Below, piece after piece: positions 57,839 through 64,000 of a DNA stretch of 64,000 nucleotides; within the stretch, counting starts at the first letter, position 1; each line of letters begins with the position of its first letter. Position numbers and translations under genes: made by a program. The DNA lies in assembly GCA_037367405.1 (NCBI GenBank), contig JAZKJV010005553.1:1-64000 (forward strand). The letters run 5' to 3'. The stretch comes from Ottelia alismoides (lineage: Eukaryota; Streptophyta; Magnoliopsida; Alismatales; Hydrocharitaceae). Below the pieces are notes generated by a model, which did not search any database, was not told where the DNA came from, and worked only from the letters and a program-made list of their open reading frames with translations.

Positions 57839-58441
57839 TTGATTCCTATAAAGAGACAATACTATGTTTGTGCTGACGTCACTTTCTTTGAGTCTATCAC
57901 GTATTACTCTCCTACAGGTAATAGGTTGATTCCCTCTGAGTCTGACGATGTGGTTGCTCTTCCGCCTCTACCCACACATACACCTCAGTACGTCCTCCAT
58001 GCTCTGATGCCTTCTCCAACATCCAACACGCCTCAGGTAAATTCTGAGAACTTGGTTCTGATTGATGGTGCTATTGGCGTGCATGATGTACATGGTCAAT
58101 CACAGAATGAGCATGTAGATATTCATGTTGAGACAGAATCACCTCAGGAGAGTGATCTGTGTTGGTCTATTGCCTTGCAGAAAGGCAAACGTTCATGTGT
58201 CAGATATCCTCTTGCAAGACATGTGTCCTTGGAGCGACTTTCACCAAAGTTCAGGCAATTTGTTGTGCGATTGTCTGTCATTGAAATCTCACGTACATAT
58301 CAAGAGGCTTTCAAGGTGAACCAATGATGTCTAGCAATGGAAGCCGAGATAGTGGCCTTACAATCTCGTGGCACGTGGAGCATTGTTACAGCTCCTACAT
58401 TTGTGTACGTTGTAGGATGCAAGCAGGTGTTCATTGTCAAG
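57839..58441 (+). pseudogene. Copia-3 integrase C-terminus to RT connector
   Basis: The frame 57839-58327 reads YYVCADVTFFESITYYSPTG and a Pro-rich linker, then SLERLSPKFRQFVVRLSVIE. After a stop at 58325, LAMEAEIVALQSRGTWSIVT leads into the RT, which is then interrupted by a MITE at 58442. Same order as Copia-2 51780-52323. Confidence 0.82.
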
Positions 58442-58864
58442 CAATGTTGCAGAAAGCGGTAGTTGGTACTCGGTTGGTGGGGTCACTGACTAAGGATTAA
58501 TTGGAAGTCAGGCGACTAATCAGATTTAATCGACCATTAGTTAATTTTGAATTTTTTTAATTATTTTAAATATATAAATCATTTTTTATACATATAGTCT
58601 TATATATTAACATAGATTTGTACATTCTATACTATCGTAATGAAATAAACAAGTAATTGACTTTAAATATAACATTAACATATTAGTACAAGTTTGCTTT
58701 AAAAAAAGCAAAAAAACTAAAATAATAAAAAAGTTTGATGTAAAAGTCGGTCGATTAGTCGTGTTGACCGACTAATGGCCAATTAGGCCTAGTCGAGTCG
58801 ACTACCCACAACTCGACTAGTCGAGCCGACTAGTCGGCCTAGTCGGTCGACTTTTACAAGGTTG
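58442..58864. mobile_element. 423-bp MITE with agtcggtactcgg arrays, copy 2
   Basis: 8-bp flanks ttgtcaag (58434-58441) and atgtcaag (58865-58872) match at seven of eight. Ends caatgttgcagaaagcgg and cgacttttacaaggttg are imperfect inverted repeats. gcggtagttggtactcgg and ggggtcactgactaaggatt match 52332-52738, so they are one family. It splits the Copia-3 RT after VFIVK. Confidence 0.86.
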
Positions 58865-58872
58865 ATGTCAAG

Positions 58873-60250
58873 CATCAAAAAAATAGCGGCATTTATCGCT
58901 ATAAGGCATGACTTGTGGCTCGTGAGTTCACCCAAACTTATGGGATGGACTATTAGGACACCTTCTCTCTTGTAACCAGGCACTCCACACTCAGGGTTCT
59001 TCTATCTGTTGCAGTCACACAGTATTGGCCGTTGTATCAGCTTTATGTGGCGAATGCATTCCTTTATGATGATCTCTAAGAGGAAGTCTACATGCAGCAA
59101 CCATCAAGGTTCACTGATGAGGGGAAGTATCAGAAGATGTGTAGACTTCATAAGGCAATCTATGGCCTGAAGCAGAGTCCGAGAGCATGGATTCGAAAGC
59201 TCTCAGATGTGATAGAAAAGAAGGGGTTCGTGAGATCAACTGCAGATCATTCCTTGTTTGTTCAGAGGTTCCAGAAGGAAATTGTTGCTATATTGGTGTA
59301 CATTGATGATATCGTTATTACAAGAGATAATGCACATGGCATTCAAGCAACCAAGTCCTTTCTTGCACAACAGTTCGTCACCAAAGACCTTGGCAGTCTA
59401 CGCTATTTTCTTTGACTAAAGTTGCCATGAACCAGCGAGGTCTTGTGATGATCGAGAGGAAGTATGTCACTGGCCTTCTTTCAGAGACAATGATGGCAGA
59501 CTGCAAGCCAACCACTACTCCTATAGACCCGAGCATGAAGTTATATGATGACGACACTGATGAAGTCGACAAGAGGAGATACATGGAACTAATTGGGAAA
59601 CTGCTATATGTAACCATCACTAGCCCAGGCATATTCTTCGCAGTGAGCAAAGTGAGCCAGTTCATGGAGCAACCAAGACATGCCCATTTGGATGTAGTCT
59701 ATATGATTTTGAGGTATCTGAAGACTTCACCTGACACTGGTCTTTTGTTTAGTAGAGGCACATCCCTTGTTGTTACAGCTTGTGCGGATGCAGATTATGC
59801 AGGATGTCCCAAGGGCATGAAGTCTACTTCCATTTTCATTGTGTTTGTAGGGAATCCATTGGTATCATGGAAAAGCAAGAAGCAGACAGTTGTCGCCAGA
59901 TCAAGTGTTGAATTAGAATACAAAGCTATGGCACAAGGAAGCACAAAGATGATGCGGGTCAAATCCATTCTGACTGACCTAGCTATTGAGGTGCCTCTTC
60001 CTATGTACCTTCAATGCGACAACCAGACTGCACTGTTCATTGCCAACAACCTAGCCTTCCATGAGAGAACCAAGCATAACGAGGTAGGTTCACTACACTC
60101 GAGACATGATTAAGAATGGCCTTATTTCTACATCTTATGTCGGCTCAAGTGAGTAGACAACAGAGGTGCTCACCAAGGCTTTAGCATGAGGACCCTTCCA
60201 GACAACAGAGTTTGCATCTGCACAAGCTGAACCTGATACACATCAATGCT
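58873..60250 (+). pseudogene. Copia-3 reverse transcriptase and RNase H
   Basis: After the MITE: IYRYKA, LVAREFTQTYGMDY and YVANAFLYDDL with stops at 58910, 58954 and 59079. 59092-59415 reads YMQQPSRFTDEGKYQKMCRL, IYGLKQSPRAWIRKLSDVIE and catalytic YIDDIVITRDNAHG. A stop at 59413 replaces the expected Gly, and 59412-60113 continues with LVMIERKYVTGLLSETMMAD, TPIDPSMKLYDDDTDEVDKR and RNase H (ACADADYAGCPKGMKSTSIF, QCDNQTALFIANNLAFHERT). Decayed after 60113. Confidence 0.93.
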
Positions 60251-60266
60251 TCAGCTTGAGAGGGAG

Positions 60267-60408
60267 TGTTGAAGAGTTTTTATGTCATGTTACTATTTAA
60301 CAATTTATTTATTTGTCAGTAATATGTAAATTACCCATTAGGGTTTCTCTCTCCTATATAAGAGAACCCTTAGTATCTATAGAATAACAATGAAGTGTTC
60401 TTTCCACA
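60267..60408 (+). repeat. Copia-3 3' LTR
   Basis: 142 bp, starting tgttgaaga after the polypurine tract agagggag, ending tccaca. Its TATA-type cctatataag lies at 60353-60362. It differs from the 5' LTR at clearly more positions than the Copia-2 pair do, which suggests an older insertion. Confidence 0.9.
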
Positions 60409-60413
60409 GGTTA

Positions 60414-60899
60414 CTTGCAATCGACATCGACCACTCCCACTGTACATGTACATTTGCAAAATGTTTATTTGATTTGTCTCTTGCTCTTATATTACTAGGT
60501 AACTTAATCAATAACGTCCTATCTCCTCCCAAAATGTCACTTTACATGTATCATCGCATTGCCCATAAAATTAAGAAATGAGAGGCATGATTTATCAAAC
60601 CATCCTCACAAAGGGTAAGTAGCCTCTAACAAATCATCCATCTAAGTTGTCACAAATCCTTGACCATGCCCAAGTCAGTAGCTTATAACAAATCATCCTT
60701 CTAAGTTGCCACAAGACCTTGAACCTACCCTTACCGTCATCTTTTGGAATATCATTTAATCTGAAAGCCCTTATAATGTTGATGCACAAGTACTTGTCCA
60801 CATCTTGTTTCGTTTCTTATGACAAATCTACTTCAGCTCTCGACTCCTTCAAGCATGCCATCGAAACTTTTGCTCGACTTTGCTGCAACTGTATTTAAC
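60414..60899. other. Gene-free stretch
   Basis: No credible ORF. The phrase aacaaatcatcc-tctaagtt and its neighbours occur twice (near 60629 and 60689), a weak local duplication. Confidence 0.4.
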
Positions 60900-61716
60900 C
60901 CTTTGGCATTCCGTTGGATAACTTTAACTGATAGCAAAAGGGATTTTTCTTGTTTTTATTCGTTTGCACATCTGTGAACTTGTTATACAGCCTACAAAGA
61001 ACCCCTCACAATGAACATGATCGACCTCCACATTCATTGTCAATGCAATGTCAAAATTGTGACTCACGGTTGCCTCCTCCTCCACGAGTTGAAGACACAA
61101 GCCATATGTAAATGACTTCTTAAAGGAACACAAAAGAATCACCAAATATGATGTGTAGCACATGCACAAAAGTCCATTGGGTTCAAATTCCATTGACGAT
61201 ACATGAATATGCGATTTTTTGCCTTCGGATAGTCTCATTCCAATCTTAACTGGCTCCACATCTCAATTTTCGCATCTTCTAACTGGTGCATCAACCGACC
61301 TCCTTTGCAAATGGCCAAATCATCTTAATCGATTTTCTATCATCTTATCCTCTATCGGAGCTATACCAATTTTCCTTCTGATCTCATCAATCCGAATTCG
61401 ATCCTTTTGTGTATGACCACGCACCCACCTTAGTATTTTCTTCTGTCATTCTTTGCACATGTCTATGTTCACATGTTGCCAGTCTGATCCATAGCATGTC
61501 TCACGACTGCTTTGTATACTTTCCTTTGGCTTTGCAAGGGAATTTTTTATCATGAAAAAGTAGATCCTCCTCTTAACTTTGGCCAACCTACATTTATTTA
61601 TGAGTAACATCTCCATCAATTTCTCTATCTAGTTGCAAAATAGATCCCAAGTATCCAAAAGAATATTTCTTCTGAATGTTATCATTTCCAATCTTCACCT
61701 CAAGTCCTTTACCGTT

Positions 61717-61998
61717 GTTTCCATCAAATGCACACTCTATATATTCAGTCTTGGCTCTACTTATACGAAATCTTTTAGTCTCTACGGCATGTCTCCAAAC
61801 ATCCTCCTTCACATTTACTCCATCTCTAGTCTCATTAATCAACACAATATCATCGTCGTTTCCGTCAAATGTGCACTCCATATATTCAGTACTAGTCCTA
61901 TTTATACGAAATCCTTTAGTCTCTAAGGCATGTCTCCAAACATCCAGCTTTGCATTTGCTCCATCTCTTGTCTCATTAACCAATGCAATATCATCGGC
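61717..61998 (-). repeat. In-frame 141-bp tandem duplication in RTE RT
   Basis: 61717-61857 and 61858-61998 are head-to-tail diverged copies (47 codons) of the segment DDIALVNETRDGANAKLDVW... The upper copy follows the catalytic motif; the lower copy repeats DDIVLINETRDGVNVKEDVW. The frame stays open through the junction. The copies differ enough to be old, or one was imported from a related element. Confidence 0.88.
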
Positions 61999-62084
61999 GA
62001 ACAACAGAACTAAGGTATCCCATCCTGAATGTGACTAGTCAACTCGTTCATAGTCAAAGTAAAAAGGGATGGACTCAAAGCAGT

Positions 62085-62213
62085 GCCCACTTAATGGTCT
62101 AGTGGTAGTACAGTGTGTCTACCACACAAAGACCATGGTTCAAATCCCACTCTTGCGGGGGTTGCGTTAGGTAGTCCTACTTATAGTGGGAGAAGGCTTA
62201 GTACATTTTTTTG
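62085..62213 (+). mobile_element. tRNA-derived SINE-like insert
   Basis: tggtctagtggtagtacag (62094-62112) fits a pol III A-box and ggttcaaatccc (62139-62150) a B-box, at tRNA-like spacing. Then gtgggagaaggcttagtac and a T run at 62204-62210 lead back into LINE sequence. The RTE protein reading breaks here. A tRNA pseudogene is the alternative. The clover-leaf is poor and no target duplication was found. Confidence 0.5.
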
Positions 62214-63374
62214 GTCTTCCTAGATTGGATCCTTACACAAGATGAAGCCCCATCACACATATCTTTTATAAGGTTAATGTATAGGACATGTACTTGTCTC
62301 TTCTAAAAAACTCTCCACAAAATCTCCCTTGGGACGGAATCATAAGCCTTCTCCAGATCAATAAAAATCATATGGATGTTCTTTTTTGCTCTATAAATCT
62401 CAATTATTCTCCTCAACAAGTGGATAGATTCAATACTTGAGCAATTTGGCATGAATCCGAATCGGTTTTCAGTTATTTTGGAAACTTGCCTCAACCTTCT
62501 TTCGATCACACGTTCCTAAATTTTTATAGTATGAACCATCAGTTTGATACCTCTATAATTCGAGGAATTTTGAATGTCTCCTTTATTCTTATAAAGAGAC
62601 ACCACAACGCTTCTCCTCCATTCTTCATGCATTTTCTTGCTTCGCCAAATAACATTGAATAAATTTGTGAGCCAAGTCAATGCCTGGTCACCTAGTACTC
62701 TCAAACCTCTATAGGAATGTCATCAGGTCCCCCTTTCCTAGGTGTCATAACCTTTAAAGACTCCTCTACTTCCTTTCTTTGTATCCATCTATATCTTACA
62801 AGATTCCGGTAACATTCACTACCAGTAATATCTCCTAAAGTAATCTCTTTATTCCCTTCCCCTATAAAAAAATTAAGGAAATACTGCTTCTATCTAGTCT
62901 TTATATTCTTTTGACTAACAAGCACATGTCATTCCTCATCCTTGATGCATCTCACTTGAGAAAGATCTTTGATCTTTCTTTCTCTCACTTTGGCCAATAT
63001 GAATATGTCCTTCTGGCCCTCCTTCGAGTTAAGCTTTTTGTATAAAACTTCATAAGCTTTCGACTTTGCTTCCTTACATCCTTGTTTGTTTGCTTCTTCG
63101 CTATTTTGTATTTTGTGACATTTTCCTCTGTTTTATCCTTATACATAGATTTAAAACAAGTACTTTAAATTTTAGCTTTTATTTCACCGTTACTCCACTA
63201 CCAAGCCTCCTTTTGGTCTGGAACTCCTCCCTTAGACTCACTTAGCATCTCTTTAGCTGCCCTTCATATACAAGATGCAACCCCCTCCCGCATCTCGTTT
63301 GCACTTACGTTATAATCCCAAGATAAGTCTTCTTAAACATTCTCTTTGAAGCTTGATTGCTTTAGTTGAAAATT

Positions 63375-63839
63375 CTACCATTTAGTTTTATTGATCTTGG
63401 GAACTATCCTCTTCTTTACCAACCCTTTTATTTGCACATCCATGACTAGCTCATGTTGAGATGCCAAGCTCTCTCCTGGGATTACTTTACAGTTTCTACA
63501 ACACAACCGATATCTTCTCCTCATTGCAAAGTAATCTATCTGTGTTTTAGTCGAGCCACTCTTATAAGTAATTAAATGCTCCTCACTCTTCTTGAAGGGA
63601 GTATTTGATATGAAAAGGTCATAACCTGTTATAAAATCTAGGATGACTTTTCTCTCTTCATTTCTATCCCCGAAGTCATGGCCTCCATGAACACTAGCAT
63701 ACCCTGAAACATCCTTTCCTACATGTCCATTTACATCTTCGCATAGGCAAATCATCTCTCTTTGTGGGATTCTTTGCAAGATCTTATCCAAATCTTCCCA
63801 AAAAGCTTGTTTAATCCTTTCCTTTAAACCAACTTGCAA
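63375..63839 (-). pseudogene. RTE endonuclease domain
   Basis: 154 codons on the minus strand: AFWEDLDKILQRIPQREMIC, DVNGHVGKDVSGYASVHGGH, FGDRNEERKVILDFITGYDL, NTPFKKSEEHLITYKSGSTK and IDYFAMRRRYR. This is the second half of an RTE apurinic-type endonuclease (DxNGHVG, TQIDYF). The N-terminal part is missing, as the frame starts at the junction with another LINE. Confidence 0.88.
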
Positions 63840-63840
63840 C

Positions 63841-64000
63841 GCACAAACTGAGATCCCGAGGTGGGACTCAGCACGAGAATTTCATTAATATAGTAGGAAG
63901 TGTATACAATTACAAAAGAGATCGAGCTGGCATAAGGCCTCTATAATGACCAATAATACTTTCAGCATAAAACCTTTGTCCTTGAAAAATATTCATTCCT
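63841..64000 (-). pseudogene. LINE-F, antisense L1 3' end
   Basis: On the minus strand the window edge reads FKGQRFYAESIIGHYRGLMP followed by stop, the extreme C-terminus of plant L1 ORF2, then about 80 bp of 3' UTR. It ends with the hairpin ctgag-ccc-ggg-ctcag (63848-63871 on the plus strand ctgagatcccgaggtggg). The element continues beyond the window. Confidence 0.75.

Larger units (their letters stand above)
55034..60408 (+). mobile_element. Copia-3 LTR retrotransposon with a MITE
   Basis: LTRs are 55034-55176 and 60267-60408. The flanking 5-bp sites are ggtaa (55029-55033) and ggtta (60409-60413), one mismatch. The primer-binding site is at 55177 and the polypurine tract agagggag precedes the 3' LTR. 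Gag and RT are close relatives of Copia-2. Stops, frameshifts and protease active-site loss show that it is dead. Confidence 0.92.
60924..62710 (-). pseudogene. RTE ORF2 reverse transcriptase and C-terminus
   Basis: From high to low coordinates: 62704-62516 (FNVIWRSKKMHEEWRRSVVV and LYKNKGDIQNSSNYRGIKL), 62509-62303 (NRFGFMPNCSSIESIHLLRR, IDLEKAYDSVPREILWRVF), 62050-61594 (LFTLTMNE, SHIQDG, MFADDIALVNETRDG, then the duplicated segment and FGYLGSILQLDREIDGDVTH) and 61420-61200 (RIDEIRRKIG, RLRWFGHLQ). The catalytic ADD is intact, but frame changes and the insert make it inactive. Confidence 0.85.
60900..63838 (-). mobile_element. RTE-type LINE, antisense, interrupted
   Basis: On the minus strand endonuclease, RT and C-terminal parts follow from 63839 down to about 60900. 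The RT text (LEKAYDSVPREILW, FADDIALV, YLGSILQLDREIDGDVTHK) is typical of RTE rather than L1. A tRNA-derived insert lies at about 62085-62213 and part of the RT is duplicated at 61717-61998. The 5' end coincides with the end of another LINE at 63841. No target duplication was identified. Confidence 0.82.

Overview
This looks like nuclear DNA of a seed plant, in a gene-poor, repeat-packed region. The evidence is four LTR retrotransposons whose primer-binding sites match plant initiator tRNA-Met (tggtatcagagc), L1-type LINEs with plant-style endonuclease, RT and zf-RVT domains, an RTE-type LINE, BED-finger hAT transposons, several MITE families, and a long insert of plant mitochondrial DNA with pieces of the 26S rRNA gene and atp1. 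I find no intact host gene. Nearly every recognisable reading frame belongs to a transposable element, and most carry stops or frameshifts. The species cannot be named from the sequence.

Layout. (1) 1-5.6 kb: a decayed LINE ORF1-like repeat (copy X1) split by hAT-1 (670-5078, TSD cgtgaagg). (2) 5.8-17.1 kb: LINE-A, an old L1 element with ORF1, endonuclease, RT and zf-RVT. A 216-bp palindromic MITE (7006-7221) and hAT-2 (9177-14826, TSD gttcccga) interrupt it. hAT-2 holds LINE-B (12909-14436, 15-bp TSD), and LINE-B holds a 717-bp MITE (13542-14258, TSD gtctcaag). (3) 17.3-31.2 kb: repeat X2 and LINE-C. The LINE-C endonuclease is split by about 8.5 kb of mitochondrial DNA (about 19273-30700), and that insert is itself interrupted by LINE-D (20536-23419, perfect 17-bp TSD). 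(4) 31.2-35.5 kb: a Tourist-like MITE, unrecognised ORFs and three LINE 3' fragments. (5) 35.6-54.4 kb: Copia-1 (TSD ttact). Copia-2 (TSD gttct) inserted 5 bp from the end of its 3' LTR. Copia-2 is split by a chromovirus-type Gypsy (42738-50954, flanked by ggcat). Three MITE or unknown insertions sit in this nest. (6) 55.0-60.4 kb: Copia-3, related to Copia-2, with a MITE in its RT. (7) 60.9-64.0 kb: an antisense RTE LINE with a tRNA-derived SINE-like insert, then the 3' end of another antisense L1.

The genes do not form pathways; what joins them is insertion history. Host reading frames resume on each side of most insertions and target-site duplications are perfect or nearly so, which gives a relative order: LINE-A, hAT-2, LINE-B, MITE; LINE-C, mtDNA, LINE-D; Copia-1, Copia-2, Gypsy. 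The most unusual items are a family of CGATAT-palindrome MITEs with 8-bp TSDs, a Gypsy with a TSD but no 3' LTR and a predicted 90-bp intron, in-frame tandem duplications in a transposase and in an RT, a GC-rich minisatellite inside the hAT family, and recurrent 3'-terminal hairpins on the L1 elements.
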